A DNA stretch of 64,000 nucleotides from Serratia sp. PL17 (GCF_017832355.1 NZ_JAFIBY010000005.1:248001-312000), one strand, 5' to 3'. Counted from the first letter of the stretch, positions 32,298-42,251 are shown. Translations and numbers: made by a program. Notes: generated by a model not told the origin, from the sequence alone.

Positions 32298-32578
32298 TGG
32301 GGCTAACAATATCGTCGGCGGCGATATGTGACATTGAAAATATTGGCGACTCTATTGCGCAGGAAAATCCGGTGCGTGCGCTGAGTTTGTATAGCCAATG
32401 CCAGCGTATCGGCGAGTCGCCGGACACCTATCAAAAGCGCCCTGAGCTTGGCCGGAACGTCAGGATTAGCGCCTATGGCAAATACCTTATCGTTTTTACT
32501 GCGATGCAACATAACGTCAGGATCCAGCGAGTATTCCACGGTGCGAGGAATATTTTGCGTTTGCTGGCTTGTCGTTAG
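32297..32578 (+). CDS. Type II toxin, ParE/RelE superfamily
   Basis: 93-residue toxin. Family segments are ISSAAICDIENIGDSIAQEN (N-terminal helices), PELGRNVRISAYGKYLIVFTA and IQRVFHGARNILRLL, matching the ParE fold; ParE toxins usually poison gyrase. Translationally coupled to the antitoxin by a 1-bp overlap. Unrelated to topoisomerase parE at 3859 despite the name. The insertion sits between exbD and the sucrose region. Confidence 0.87.
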   Translation: MGLTISSAAICDIENIGDSIAQENPVRALSLYSQCQRIGESPDTYQKRPELGRNVRISAYGKYLIVFTAMQHNVRIQRVFHGARNILRLLACR

Positions 32579-32618
32579 AACGTTAAGCGCTGGCTCATCT
32601 GCTCAGCCCCTAACGTTC
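32578..32618. terminator. Convergent hairpin between toxin gene and AroE-like gene
   Basis: GAACGTTA (32578-32585) and TAACGTTC (32611-32618) form the outer arms, with an inner GCTG/CAGC pairing. Confidence 0.45.
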
Positions 32619-32626
32619 AACACCCT

Positions 32627-33445
32627 TTAGCCGCGAGCGTGCGCCGCAGCGCGAGCGATTTGCTCATCGGTTGGGCGTACGCCGGTATAAAGCACAAACT
32701 GCTCGAGCGCCTGCAATGCAATCACTTCTGCCCCGGTAATCACGCGTTTACCGTGTTCACGCCCGTAACGAACCAACGGCGTTTCCGCGGGTAGCGCCAC
32801 GACGTCGAAGACGATTTTCGCTGCATCGACAGTCGCTGGCGCGAAGGCCAGTTGCTCCGCTTCTACACCGCCGGCCATGCCGATTGGCGTTACGTTGATC
32901 ACCATATCCACCTGTAACTCACCCACTTCTGCCAGCCACTGGTAGCCGTATGCGCTAGCCAGAGCCTGTCCAGCCTCCGGGTTGCGGGCGATGATATGGC
33001 CGTTTTTGAAACCGGCGTCACGCAGTGCTGCGGTGACCGCTTTCGCCATGCCGCCGCTGCCGCGCAGGGCAAAGGATGTTTCTGCCGGGATCTGATGTTG
33101 CGCCAACAGTTTGGCAATGGCGATATAGTCGGTGTTGTAAGCCCGCAGAAAACCGTTGTCATTGACAATAGTATTGACCGACTCAATCGCCGTGGCGGAA
33201 GCATCCAACGCGTCCAGGAAGGGAATACAGCTCTCTTTGAATGGCATCGATACCGCGCAGCCGCGAATACCCAATGCGCGAACGCCGCCCACCGCAGCCT
33301 GAATATCTTGGGTGGTAAACGCCTTGTAGATGAAGTTCAGATCCAGTTCCTGATACAGGTAATTGTGGAAACGAGTACCGAAGTTGCCTGGGCGGCCTGC
33401 CAGCGACATGCACAGCTGGGTATCTTTATTAATCTCACGGCTCAT
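32627..33445 (-). CDS. Shikimate-dehydrogenase-like protein (SdhL/HI0607 type)
   Basis: AroE-superfamily oxidoreductase, 272 residues, resembling Haemophilus HI0607, which has weak shikimate dehydrogenase activity. Visible are CMSLAGRPGNFGTRFHNYLY, the AroE-like VSMPFKESCIPFLD (catalytic Lys), ESVNTIVNDNGFLRAYNTDY with catalytic Asp, and nucleotide-binding RGSGGMAKAV. Start ATG 33445 with AAGGAG. It begins 10 bp after the scrR stop, so it may be read through with the sucrose genes. True substrate unknown. Confidence 0.85.
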   Translation of the reverse strand: MSREINKDTQLCMSLAGRPGNFGTRFHNYLYQELDLNFIYKAFTTQDIQAAVGGVRALGIRGCAVSMPFKESCIPFLDALDASATAIESVNTIVNDNGFLRAYNTDYIAIAKLLAQHQIPAETSFALRGSGGMAKAVTAALRDAGFKNGHIIARNPEAGQALASAYGYQWLAEVGELQVDMVINVTPIGMAGGVEAEQLAFAPATVDAAKIVFDVVALPAETPLVRYGREHGKRVITGAEVIALQALEQFVLYTGVRPTDEQIARAAAHARG

Positions 33446-33455
33446 GTTGAGCTCC

Positions 33456-34520
33456 TTAACCGGGAAAAGGAAAAACCGGGTGCTGGTCGAGCAGTGCTTT
33501 AGAACCGGCATGCCGCCAGTGGATACTGCCCGGCAGGTATAGCGCATTCTGTTCTAATGGCCGCTCGTCAATCAGTGCGCTGACCATGTCGAAACTGTGT
33601 TGTGCCAGCGCGCGGCAGTCCTGCGCCACGGTGTCGATTTTCAGCGTTAGGCCGTCGAACAGATAGTGATCGTCGAAGCTGCACAGATGCAAATCGCTTT
33701 CCATCAACTGGTGCTGGTTCAGGTAACGTAATACCCCTTCCAGTAGGCCGCAGGCGGCGGTAAACAACGCTTTTGGCGGCCGGCCTAGCTGTGCGCACAG
33801 TTGAGCGAACATCTCGTAGCCGGAGCTGGGGTGATAATTGCCGTTGATGATCCATTCTGGTTTACAGACGACTCCGGCACGTTCAAGGCCGAGCTGAAAA
33901 CCGGCCAGCCGGTCACGTGTTGGTGAGATGCGCGGTTGTCCGCCCAGGAAATAAAACTCGTCCGGGTGTTGGCGCGCCACGTTTTCAACCAGGGTGGCGG
34001 TCGATGTCAGCGAGTCAGTGATCACCAGCGGCAGGTCGGAGCCAGTAATCAGACGGTCCATCTGCACCACCGGCAGGCCAGCATTGATTTTTTGATACTC
34101 GGTATCGGTGAGCTGGCTGGAGGCGACAATCAGACCGTCGACCTGGCGTTGTACCAGGCTGTTCACCGCCATCATTTCTTGTGCCGGATTCTCATCGGTG
34201 CAGGCGATCAGCAACTGCAAACCGGCCTCGCGACACAGGGTTTCCAGCTCGCGTGAGATTACCGCAAAACCGTAGTTAGTCATTTCCGGCACCACCAGCC
34301 CCAACGTATGGCTACGCGTAGAACGCAGCGAACGGGCGTGGAAGCTGGGTTGGTAGTGGTGCTCGGCCGCGAGTGCCAAGATACGATCGCGGGTGTCATC
34401 AGACACCCGGTATTCCTTGCTGCGGCCGTTAAGCACCAGACTGGCGGTCGATTTAGACACGCCGGCCAGTGCGGCAACATCACTGATGGTTATGCGTTTA
34501 TTTTTTTTCACTGACGGCAT
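33456..34520 (-). CDS. scrR: Sucrose operon repressor ScrR (LacI family)
   Basis: Represses scrK and scrYAB; released by fructose or fructose-1-phosphate in Klebsiella. 354 residues. LacI HTH at about residues 9-30 ([20 protein letters not shown]) and periplasmic-binding-like core with [40 protein letters not shown] and CSFDDHYLF as in Klebsiella ScrR. Operators GCTAAACCGGTTT upstream of scrY and AACCGGTTTAGC upstream of scrK are present. No clear ribosome site; start by homology. Confidence 0.93.
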   Translation of the reverse strand: MPSVKKNKRITISDVAALAGVSKSTASLVLNGRSKEYRVSDDTRDRILALAAEHHYQPSFHARSLRSTRSHTLGLVVPEMTNYGFAVISRELETLCREAGLQLLIACTDENPAQEMMAVNSLVQRQVDGLIVASSQLTDTEYQKINAGLPVVQMDRLITGSDLPLVITDSLTSTATLVENVARQHPDEFYFLGGQPRISPTRDRLAGFQLGLERAGVVCKPEWIINGNYHPSSGYEMFAQLCAQLGRPPKALFTAACGLLEGVLRYLNQHQLMESDLHLCSFDDHYLFDGLTLKIDTVAQDCRALAQHSFDMVSALIDERPLEQNALYLPGSIHWRHAGSKALLDQHPVFPFPG

Positions 34521-34541
34521 CTGAGTTCATCGAAGGATGCG

Positions 34542-35951
34542 TCATTCTAGCATGCATGGCGCCAGCGACCAGTGTTCGAGCGCCAGGTGCGCATCACCAC
34601 CGAGTTGCAACAGCGGTTGCGGGCCGGGGAAGTAGCGTGCACTCATGACCGCTTCGCCGTGGTTGATAAAGATCTCCACGCTGGAGTGGTCAAACAGTAT
34701 CTGCAAGTGGGCCAGATCACCGCGCCAGTAGCGGTGTTCCGGCTGCCCGTCGCGCAGGTTGTTACGCGTCAGCCGCAGCAAGGCACCGTCCCAGTCCAGC
34801 ACAATGGCATCGCCGACGTTAGCGCTGAACCTCCCTTGCGGTGTCAGCAGCAGCTCCGCGCTATCGACAGGCAAGCACGGCGCACTGTCGGCGGCACCTT
34901 GCCATTGTTGGCTTGTGCCTCGCAGCTGTTGCAGTTCGCGTGCCGGTTGTTGGTACAGTTTGCCGTTCTGCAATGACAGTTCGCGCGGGCAAGTCATGGT
35001 GTGGATCCAGCCATACTGCCGCGTCGGATGATAATCCTCGTCCTGTTCTGGCACGCCCATCCAACCCACCAGCAGTCGGCGGCCGTCTTCGGCCAGGGTG
35101 GTCTGCGGTGCGTAGAATTCGAATCCGGCATCCAACTCGTGGAAGTCCTGATGGTCAAAAGTGGCCCGTTGATAATCCAGCTTACCCGTGAAATAGCCAG
35201 CCTGATAAACGTTGAGGTAACGTTCGGCCTGCGCTTCAAGCCCTTGCGGGCAGCAGATCAGCACCTCGACACCGTCCAGCGTGAACAGGTCAGGGCATTC
35301 CCACATATAGCCGAAGTCACCGATGCCGTTAAGCTGCGAACCGGCGATTTCCCCCCGCAATTGCCAACTGCGTAGATCGTCGGAACGCAGCAGCAGGACT
35401 TTGCCACGATCTTGCAGATCGCGTGCGCCGAGCACCATGTACCACGCGTCCTGATGGCGCCAAACTTTTGGATCGCGGACGTGGCCGCTATAACCTGCTG
35501 GCAGTGGCAACACTGGGCCAAGTTTGTCGTAGCCGCCTTGCGTATTCTCTTGCGCCAGGCACTGATAAGCGGTGCGAGAACCCTCGGCGTATTTCACGTT
35601 GCCGGTATAGACCAGCGTGATCTTGCCGTCCGCCACAACCGCCGAACCGGAATAACAGCCGTGGCTGTCGTAACAGGCACCCGGCACCAGGGCTACCGGC
35701 TGATGCTGCCAATTGACCAGGTCCGTCGATTGCCAGTGGCCCCAGCATTTGTTGCGGTGATCGCAGCCCAGCGGATTCCACTGATAAAACAGATGGTAGA
35801 CGCCGTTATGCTGAATGAACCCATTGGGATCGTTAAGCAAGCCGACGCTAGGCGCCAAATGCCACGCCGGGCGGTGCGGGTCGCGCAGCGCCTTTGGCAT
35901 GCCGCTCATCAAGGCTTGAACAGCCTGTTTCATTAAGTCGTGTTCTTCCAT
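34542..35951 (-). CDS. scrB: Sucrose-6-phosphate hydrolase (GH32)
   Basis: Cleaves sucrose-6-phosphate delivered by ScrA to glucose-6-phosphate and fructose. 469 residues. GH32 motifs: nucleophile Asp41 in LLNDPNGFIQ, RDP at 159-161, and acid/base Glu218 in ECPDLF. The ATG overlaps the scrA stop (TAATG), so translation is coupled. C-terminal beta-sandwich domain complete. Fructose product is handled by ScrK. Confidence 0.95.
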   Translation of the reverse strand: MEEHDLMKQAVQALMSGMPKALRDPHRPAWHLAPSVGLLNDPNGFIQHNGVYHLFYQWNPLGCDHRNKCWGHWQSTDLVNWQHQPVALVPGACYDSHGCYSGSAVVADGKITLVYTGNVKYAEGSRTAYQCLAQENTQGGYDKLGPVLPLPAGYSGHVRDPKVWRHQDAWYMVLGARDLQDRGKVLLLRSDDLRSWQLRGEIAGSQLNGIGDFGYMWECPDLFTLDGVEVLICCPQGLEAQAERYLNVYQAGYFTGKLDYQRATFDHQDFHELDAGFEFYAPQTTLAEDGRRLLVGWMGVPEQDEDYHPTRQYGWIHTMTCPRELSLQNGKLYQQPARELQQLRGTSQQWQGAADSAPCLPVDSAELLLTPQGRFSANVGDAIVLDWDGALLRLTRNNLRDGQPEHRYWRGDLAHLQILFDHSSVEIFINHGEAVMSARYFPGPQPLLQLGGDAHLALEHWSLAPCMLE

Positions 35952-37321
35952 TATTCACTGTCCGTTTTGTATTTCAGCAGTAATGAGAGAATAAAGGCGC
36001 TACCGAAGGCGATCACCAGGCCAATGATATAGCTCACCAGTGAACTGGCCTGCACGATCGCCATCCCCGGGATTGCGGTCAGCCCGACCGCGTTCATACC
36101 GACGTGATTGGCCACTACCCAGGCACCGCCGAGCGCACCGCCCGCCAGCGCCGCCAGGAAGGGCTTCACAAAACGCAGGTTGATACCGAACAGCGCGGCT
36201 TCGGTAATACCGAGCATGGCGGAAAAGGCTGAAGGCACCGCAATCGCTTTAATCTTGGCGTCGCGGGTTTTGAAATAGACCGCCAGACAGGCACCGCCTT
36301 GGGCAATATTGGCCATCGACCAGATCGGCAGCAGGAAGTTGACGCCGATATTCGGGTTGCCGAGCAGCCCGGCTTCGACGGCGTGGAAGCTGTGGTGAAT
36401 ACCGGTGATCACGATGGCGGAATACAGGCCGCCGAACAGCAAACCGGCAAACCAGCCGGCATGGGTGATCAGCGTGCTGAGGACAAAGGAGATGCCGTCA
36501 CCCAGCGCACGGCCGGCAGGGCCGATAAACAGCATGGCGACGAAGCCGGAAATGACCACCGTCAGGAACGGCGTCAGGATCAGATCCAGCGCGTTGGGGA
36601 TCACTTTACGCAGCTGCTTTTCCAGCATGCTCATAAACCACACTGTCAGCAGCACCGGGAACACCGTGCCCTGATAGCCGATCATGGCGATCTCCAACCC
36701 GAAGAAATCCATGGTGTGGAAACCGCCGGCGACGCCCCAGGCGTTGGTCAGCGCAGGGTGGGTAAGAATGCCACCGAGTGTGGCACCGAGATAGGGGTTA
36801 CCGCCAAATTCACGTGCTGCGGTAAAGCCGATCAGGATCGGCAAAATAATAAACGCCGCAGAGCTGAACATGTCCAGCATTACGAACACAGCGCTGTTGG
36901 CATCGGCCCAGCCGTAGGTTTTCACCATGCCAAGCAGGCCCATCAGCAGGCCAGAGGCGACGATCGCCGGGATGATCGGAACAAAGATGTTCGACAGCAG
37001 GCGAGCGATACGTTGCAGCGGGTTAAGTTTCTTTGCCGCGATGTCGGCGGCTTCAGACTTGCTGGACTCGCTGACGCCGGCCGCCTTGATAAATTCCGCG
37101 TGTACCTTGTTGACCAAACCGGTGCCGAAAATCACCTGGATCTGTCCGGCGTTGCTAAAGCAGCCCTTCACGCCGTCCAGCTTGCCGATCGCCACTTTGT
37201 CTACCTTGCTGTCATCCACCAACACCAGGCGCAGACGCGTGGCGCAGTGGGCGGCGCTGGCAATGTTTTCTTTGCCGCCGAGTAGCGGCAACAGCGCGTT
37301 GGCGGTTGCGGTAATGTCCAT
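35951..37321 (-). CDS. scrA: Sucrose-specific PTS EIIBC
   Basis: Inner-membrane permease that imports sucrose as sucrose-6-phosphate. 456 residues, the Klebsiella ScrA length. EIIB domain with phospho-Cys26 (AAHCATRLRLV), then EIIC (GIHHSFHAVEAGLLGNP). No EIIA domain, so phosphate must come from the glucose EIIA (Crr). Start 37321 has AAGGGAG; a start at 37339 in frame lacks it. Confidence 0.95.
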   Translation of the reverse strand: MDITATANALLPLLGGKENIASAAHCATRLRLVLVDDSKVDKVAIGKLDGVKGCFSNAGQIQVIFGTGLVNKVHAEFIKAAGVSESSKSEAADIAAKKLNPLQRIARLLSNIFVPIIPAIVASGLLMGLLGMVKTYGWADANSAVFVMLDMFSSAAFIILPILIGFTAAREFGGNPYLGATLGGILTHPALTNAWGVAGGFHTMDFFGLEIAMIGYQGTVFPVLLTVWFMSMLEKQLRKVIPNALDLILTPFLTVVISGFVAMLFIGPAGRALGDGISFVLSTLITHAGWFAGLLFGGLYSAIVITGIHHSFHAVEAGLLGNPNIGVNFLLPIWSMANIAQGGACLAVYFKTRDAKIKAIAVPSAFSAMLGITEAALFGINLRFVKPFLAALAGGALGGAWVVANHVGMNAVGLTAIPGMAIVQASSLVSYIIGLVIAFGSAFILSLLLKYKTDSE

Positions 37322-37386
37322 GTTCACTCCCTTAATCAATAAAAATACCGCCGCGGTTTTTCGCGGCGGAAATCAGTTCAGCAGCG

Positions 37387-38796
37387 TTAGAAGAAGTACT
37401 TGAATCTGGCACGCACGCCATAGCGCTGATCGTTGTTGGCGTTGGCGATCTTGTTCTCAGCATTGGCTTCCAGCATTGAAACGTAAGCGCCGAGATACAA
37501 ATTGAAGTTCTTCATATTCATGATGTTTGGTATTTGGTACGAAGTATGAATGGTGTGTATGTCATATTTGCCCGGCTCGCTCAGCGGGTTGCTGATGTCG
37601 GCCGCCATACCGGCAGTATTGAACTCTTTGATGTTATTGTGGGCGTAGATATAACCCACTTCAAAGCGGCGCCACAGCACGTTTATTCCGGCGGTGAAGT
37701 CCTGCTCGCCAGAGGCGTCGAGATAGGCGGTGCTCAGGTTGGCGACCACGCCGTTGTCTGGATGGGTGGCGGTGTTGTTCCAACTGAGGGTCATGCCGTA
37801 GCCGTTACGTTTGGACTGATCGACGAATTGTCCCTGGTTGTCATGATAACCGTAGGCATTGTTGACCACGTTGCTTTCCATCGCGACGGCCGCGCTGAGC
37901 TGGTCTTTTTTCCAGGCAATTACCGGCCGCAGGTAGGTGACGTTTTTCTTCTTATCCAGGCTGTTGCCGTGGTAGGCGTCGTCCTGGAACAACGAGGTGC
38001 CGTCTTCCACCAGCGTATTGAGTTCAAAGTAGAAGTCACCGGCGTACTTGCTTAGCATCAGGTTGCCGCCGCTGCTGCTGCGGCCACGGCCTTCTTTCAT
38101 CATGTAGATATAACCGAAGCCGTCTGCGTACAGATCGTTGGCGGTATTACCGGAATACTGGATGAAGGTGTCCTGATTGAGCGGGAACATGTCGTAGGCT
38201 TCAAAACGGCCAATCTTGGTCTGCCAGTTCTTTTCGTTGCCGAAGAAGAAGGCCGCATCGTCGAGGTTCATCTTGCCGGTCATGTCCGCCAGCGGCTGCA
38301 CGCTAAAGCCGGAGAAATTGCCGTCCGGGTTGCGGCGGTAACCGTCAACGCCGACCAGAATACGGCCGTTGATATCCCAACGTTCCTTGTTGCCGGGCTT
38401 CCAGTCTTTATTGTCGCTGCCTTTCAGCGACGTAAGCTGGCCGCTGCGGCTGGCTCCGTCCAGGTTGAACTCGACGTCCCCGTACAGCTTCAGATCGGTT
38501 AAACCGGTGAGTTGCAGGTTGCTGGCTGGTGCGGCGTGGGTTTCCAACGTCGCGGTGCGCTGTGCCACCTGCACGGTTTGCCGCTCGGTGTTGGCGGTGC
38601 GTTGCTCCAATTGCTGGGCCTTGCGTTCCGCTGCCGTAGCACGCGTTTCTGCCTGACTGGCCCGCTGTTCGGCCTGTTGCAGCCGTTGTTCCAGTGCATT
38701 CAGACGCGCTTCGATACTGTCGTTGGCGCCTGCTGCTGCCGCAGAGGTAGAGATAAGGAGCCCTGTTGTTACTGCCAGATAGCTTAGTTTCTTCAT
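37387..38796 (-). CDS. scrY: Sucrose porin ScrY
   Basis: Outer-membrane trimeric maltoporin-like channel for sucrose. 469 residues: signal peptide to about residue 22, an N-terminal periplasmic coiled coil (about 25-100, heptads rich in Ala, Gln, Glu and Arg) typical of ScrY, and an 18-stranded barrel ending in RYGVRARFKYFF with terminal Phe. First gene of scrYAB behind an ScrR operator. Confidence 0.94.
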   Translation of the reverse strand: MKKLSYLAVTTGLLISTSAAAAGANDSIEARLNALEQRLQQAEQRASQAETRATAAERKAQQLEQRTANTERQTVQVAQRTATLETHAAPASNLQLTGLTDLKLYGDVEFNLDGASRSGQLTSLKGSDNKDWKPGNKERWDINGRILVGVDGYRRNPDGNFSGFSVQPLADMTGKMNLDDAAFFFGNEKNWQTKIGRFEAYDMFPLNQDTFIQYSGNTANDLYADGFGYIYMMKEGRGRSSSGGNLMLSKYAGDFYFELNTLVEDGTSLFQDDAYHGNSLDKKKNVTYLRPVIAWKKDQLSAAVAMESNVVNNAYGYHDNQGQFVDQSKRNGYGMTLSWNNTATHPDNGVVANLSTAYLDASGEQDFTAGINVLWRRFEVGYIYAHNNIKEFNTAGMAADISNPLSEPGKYDIHTIHTSYQIPNIMNMKNFNLYLGAYVSMLEANAENKIANANNDQRYGVRARFKYFF

Positions 38797-38840
38797 GATT
38801 TTCTATCATCCGGGAAGGTTGTTATTATTTTTGCTAAATT

Positions 38841-38853
38841 GCTAAACCGGTTT
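38841..38853 (-). promoter_or_regulatory. ScrR operator upstream of scrY
   Basis: GCTAAACCGGTTT, left-half-perfect match to the palindrome GCTAAACCGGTTTAGC, 45 bp upstream of the scrY ATG. Confidence 0.7.
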
Positions 38854-38963
38854 TTCATGATGGAAGATAGTGAGTTGAAAGGCGGCTTGCAATCAAGTTT
38901 GCTAACCCGATTCAGCTATTGTGATCAAACCCGCAAATTACACCCTAATGATGAAAATGGTGT

Positions 38964-38980
38964 GCTCTGGCCCCCAGAGC
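38964..38980 (-). terminator. Hairpin between scrK and scrY
   Basis: Perfect GCTCTGG-CCC-CCAGAGC, 48 bp downstream of the scrK stop on the minus strand; T-run weak. It may terminate scrK or attenuate read-through into scrYAB. Confidence 0.5.
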
Positions 38981-39027
38981 CAATGGTTCAGGCGAGGGGA
39001 TTGGGGGCCGGATGTACGCTTAACGGA

Positions 39028-39957
39028 CTAACGCTGGAGGAAATCTTGCAACTCGTCGGTCCGTGGCAACGCGGTCATTGCACCTTTGGCCGTGGTGGCC
39101 AGTGCGCCGCAGGCCTGGGCCTGAGCGATGACTGCTGACCACTGTTCTTCTTGTGGCAGAGTACCAAGCTGTGCCAGTGCCGCCAGCAAACCGGCGACGA
39201 AAGCGTCGCCCGCGCCGGTGGTGTCGACGGGGGTGATCGATGGGGCGCGGAAGTGACGAATTTGCTTACCGTCGTGCATGCACACACCGTCGCTGCCGAG
39301 TGTCACCAGCAGTAAACGGAGCGGGTAGCGCTGCATCATCCAATCGATGCCGCTCTCTAACTCACCGATACTGCTGATAAAATTCAGCTCTTCTTTCGAG
39401 ATTTTCACGATGTCCGCCAGTAGCAACGCCTTTTGCAAACAGGGACGCAGCGCTTCCGGCTGACGCCAAACCTCTTCGCGAATATTTGGGTCAAAACTGA
39501 CCCAGCCACCGGCTGCCTTGATGTTCTCCATGGCGGTAAACGTGGTGCTGCGGCTTGGCTCCTGCGACAGGGCGATAGAGCAGACGTGTAGCCATTCATC
39601 TGCGTTGAAATCGGGCAAATCATCAGGTTGCAGGAACAGGTCGGCGCTGGGGGTGACCATGAAAGTGAAGGAGCGTTCGCCCGACAAATCGAGATCCACC
39701 ACCACAGTGGACGTGTGGTGGTCGGGGTCCTGTGACAGATGGCGGGTATCGACCTGCTCTTCGCTAAGCACCTGCTGTAAGAATGCGCCAAAGCTGTCTT
39801 GACCCACACGGCCGATAAAGGCGCTGTCGCCGCCCAGGCGGGCGATACCCACCGCCACATTGGCGGGAGCACCGCCGGGACATTTAAGATAACTGTTTGA
39901 ATTTTCAGGAACCAGATCGACGACTGCGTCACCCAGCACCCATACGCGATTAACCAT
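39028..39957 (-). CDS. scrK: Fructokinase ScrK (PfkB family)
   Basis: Phosphorylates the fructose released by ScrB. 309 residues with N-terminal GGAPANVAVGIARLGG, and the intact PfkB signature DTTGAGDAFVAGLLAAL near the C-terminus. The ATG at 39957 follows AGGGGT; a TTG at 39963 in frame is a poorer start. Own ScrR operator upstream; order scrK-scrYABR matches Klebsiella. Confidence 0.94.
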   Translation of the reverse strand: MVNRVWVLGDAVVDLVPENSNSYLKCPGGAPANVAVGIARLGGDSAFIGRVGQDSFGAFLQQVLSEEQVDTRHLSQDPDHHTSTVVVDLDLSGERSFTFMVTPSADLFLQPDDLPDFNADEWLHVCSIALSQEPSRSTTFTAMENIKAAGGWVSFDPNIREEVWRQPEALRPCLQKALLLADIVKISKEELNFISSIGELESGIDWMMQRYPLRLLLVTLGSDGVCMHDGKQIRHFRAPSITPVDTTGAGDAFVAGLLAALAQLGTLPQEEQWSAVIAQAQACGALATTAKGAMTALPRTDELQDFLQR

Positions 39958-39992
39958 GTTCAACCCCTGTTTTCACCCGTGTCAGATGGCGA

Positions 39993-40017
39993 GCTAAAAT
40001 AGAAGAACCGGTTTAGC
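39993..40017 (-). promoter_or_regulatory. ScrR operator upstream of scrK
   Basis: AACCGGTTTAGC (40006-40017) matches the right half of the ScrR palindrome; a second GCTAAA at 39993-39998 extends the inverted symmetry. About 50 bp upstream of scrK. Confidence 0.7.
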
Positions 40018-40535
40018 ATTGCAACGAAAGAATCCGAAACCTGCTGGTAAAGTCGCATATGGCGGGCCATAAAATGCAGAAATAGGAAATAAGTTATAGC
40101 AAGAGGGAATAAGTAACGTGTTGACAATTATAATTAAAAAATAAAAGTCAGATTAATGGAAAGTGTAATTTCCAAATACGGATAATAAAATGTGGCGGTG
40201 ATTTTAAATAGGATATTTCCTAAATCAAGGTGGCTGCTGAGTATAATCGCGCCGTGATGAATAATTGCATGGTTTAGATGCAATTATTCATGTTAATTAA
40301 TAGATGCCTCAAGTTTATTTTAATTTTATCTTAAATATATCAATGTCTTACATGTTTCTTTTGGGTGTTATTTAGGTCGGATATATGAGTGACGCACGGT
40401 GTTTATATTAGGTGTTTTGTTATCTGGCGCCCATTACGGACCAAAATTAAGTTGATCGTGAGCTATTCGTGCGCATAATGTTTGCGTTTTTTTACAATTC
40501 TTATCTTTTATTTGTCTTTCGACAGGGAAAAAGTC
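40018..40535. promoter_or_regulatory. AT-rich leader region of the CDI operon
   Basis: 518 bp without a credible gene, markedly AT-rich, unlike the flanking genes. It holds TATAAT at 40242-40247, a perfect 14-bp hairpin 10 bp after it (40257-40291), and a second possible promoter TTGATC-N16-CATAAT (40452-40479). A transcript from the first would have a 5' untranslated region of about 280 nt. Confidence 0.5.
40257..40291 (+). repeat. Perfect 14-bp inverted repeat in the CDI leader
   Basis: ATGAATAATTGCAT, 7-nt loop GGTTTAG, ATGCAATTATTCAT. Placed just after a TATAAT, so it could form a 5'-end RNA hairpin, or be a regulator-binding palindrome. Not followed by a T-run. Confidence 0.7.
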
Positions 40536-42251
40536 ATGCGCCATTCCGCCTACTCGTCGCTCAGCCTTGTTGTGCGTAAGGGTTGTATTCCATTAGGCTC
40601 CGTTGTCTTGCCGCTGTTTATATACAGCCTACCGCTTCACGCGGCAACGACAAGCAACGAACAGCTGATCATACAGCAGCAGCGACAAAAGGCGCTGGAG
40701 CAACAGCTGACACCACCGACACCGGATGTGCGTTTGTCTCCGCCTTCGTCCAGCTTTGGCCGCATTGCTTTCCCGCAGGAAAAAACCTGCTTCCCTATCG
40801 ATCAGGTGGTGTTAACCGGTCAGGACAAACTCCCTCATTGGCTGCCGTTGCAGCGTATCGCCGATCAGGCGCAGGGCCGCTGCCTGGGCGGGCAGGGCAT
40901 TAACCTGCTGATGAGTACCCTGCAAAACCGGCTGGTGGATCACGGCTATATCACCACCCGCGTGTTGGCACCGACGCAGGATCTGAAAAGCGGTAAGCTG
41001 AGGTTGGTGGTGGTGCCGGGCTACGTGCGGCAGGTGAAACTGACGGCGGACAGCGGCCATTACATTCAACCCTACAGCACATTCCCGGCCCATGCCGGCA
41101 ACCTGCTGGATCTGCGTGATATCGAACAAGGGCTGGAAAACCTCCAGCGTTTGCCGACGGTACAGGCCAACATGGAAATCATTCCCGGTGAACAACCCGG
41201 AGAAAGTGATATTGCCCTGAGCTGGAAGCAGGAGCGCATGTGGCGCATTGGCGCTTCGTTGGATGATTCTGGCACCAAGAGCACCGGGCGTTATCAGGGG
41301 GGCTTGACGCTATCGCTGGATAACCCGTTCTCACTCAGCGATCTGTTCTATATCTCGGGATCTACCGATCTGCAAAACCAGGGTGGCAAAGGCTCCAAAA
41401 ACATTACTGGGCACTACTCGGTGCCGTTCGGTTATTGGATGGCCGGGGTGACCGCTAACAGTTATGACTACCACCAGACTATTGCCGGTCAGAATCAGGA
41501 TTACCGTTACAGCGGCAAGAGTAAGAACCTGGATTTCCAGCTTAGCCGAGTGCTGCACCGAAACGGCAGCCAGAAAACCACGCTGACCTACGACGTGCTG
41601 GCACGCGAATCCAGCAACTACATCAATGACACTGAAGTGGACGTGCAGCGACGGCGAACCTCCGGTTGGCGGCTGGGATTACAGCATCGCCACTATATTC
41701 AACAGGCTACGTTGGACGCGGGCGTCAGTTATCAACGCGGCACCCGCTGGTTCGGCGCATTGCCTGCGCCGGAAGAGATCTTTGGCGAAGCCACTGCACT
41801 GAGCAAAATTGTGCAGCTAAATGCCCAGCTTGACGTGCCATTCAGCCTGTTTAGCCAGAACTTTCGCTACAACGTGCAATACCAGCGCCAGATCAGCACT
41901 ACGCCGCTGACGCCGCAAGACCAGTTTGCTATCGGCAACCGTTGGACGGTACGCGGCTTTGACGGCGAGCGCACCCTGAACGCTAACCACGGCTGGTTCG
42001 TCCGTAACGATCTGGCCTGGCGCACGCCATTGCAGGGGCAAGAACTGTACCTCGGTGCCGACTACGGCGAAGTGGGGGGCTACGGTTCTGACTATCTGGC
42101 CGGTCAACACTTGGCCGGTGGCGTGGTTGGCCTGCGCGGCTATGCCTTTAAGGTCGGTTACGATCTGTTTGCCGGCGTGCCGTTTTCCAAACCTGAGAGG
42201 TTCAGCACCAGCCCGGTCACCCTGGGCTTTAACCTGAGCTGGAACTACTGA
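40536..42251 (+). CDS. cdiB: Two-partner secretion outer-membrane transporter CdiB
   Basis: Omp85-superfamily TpsB channel exporting CdiA. 571 residues from ATG 40536 (ribosome site AGGGAAA). Signal peptide to about [14 protein letters not shown]-type domains with [13 protein letters not shown] and [19 protein letters not shown]; then a 16-strand barrel whose L6 tip motif VRGF is at residues 472-475 ([11 protein letters not shown]). Final NLSWNY matches the barrel end. First gene of cdiBCAI, 10 bp ahead of cdiC. Confidence 0.93.
   Translation: MRHSAYSSLSLVVRKGCIPLGSVVLPLFIYSLPLHAATTSNEQLIIQQQRQKALEQQLTPPTPDVRLSPPSSSFGRIAFPQEKTCFPIDQVVLTGQDKLPHWLPLQRIADQAQGRCLGGQGINLLMSTLQNRLVDHGYITTRVLAPTQDLKSGKLRLVVVPGYVRQVKLTADSGHYIQPYSTFPAHAGNLLDLRDIEQGLENLQRLPTVQANMEIIPGEQPGESDIALSWKQERMWRIGASLDDSGTKSTGRYQGGLTLSLDNPFSLSDLFYISGSTDLQNQGGKGSKNITGHYSVPFGYWMAGVTANSYDYHQTIAGQNQDYRYSGKSKNLDFQLSRVLHRNGSQKTTLTYDVLARESSNYINDTEVDVQRRRTSGWRLGLQHRHYIQQATLDAGVSYQRGTRWFGALPAPEEIFGEATALSKIVQLNAQLDVPFSLFSQNFRYNVQYQRQISTTPLTPQDQFAIGNRWTVRGFDGERTLNANHGWFVRNDLAWRTPLQGQELYLGADYGEVGGYGSDYLAGQHLAGGVVGLRGYAFKVGYDLFAGVPFSKPERFSTSPVTLGFNLSWNY

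Noticed and set aside
36299-37285. 328-codon plus-strand frame opposite scrA
   Set aside because: Antisense shadow of scrA, His/Gln/Asp-rich and without motifs.
40190-40210. GGCGGTGA-like sequence as an RfaH ops element in the CDI leader
   Set aside because: It differs from the ops core GGCGGTAG and lacks the rest of the element; too weak to call.
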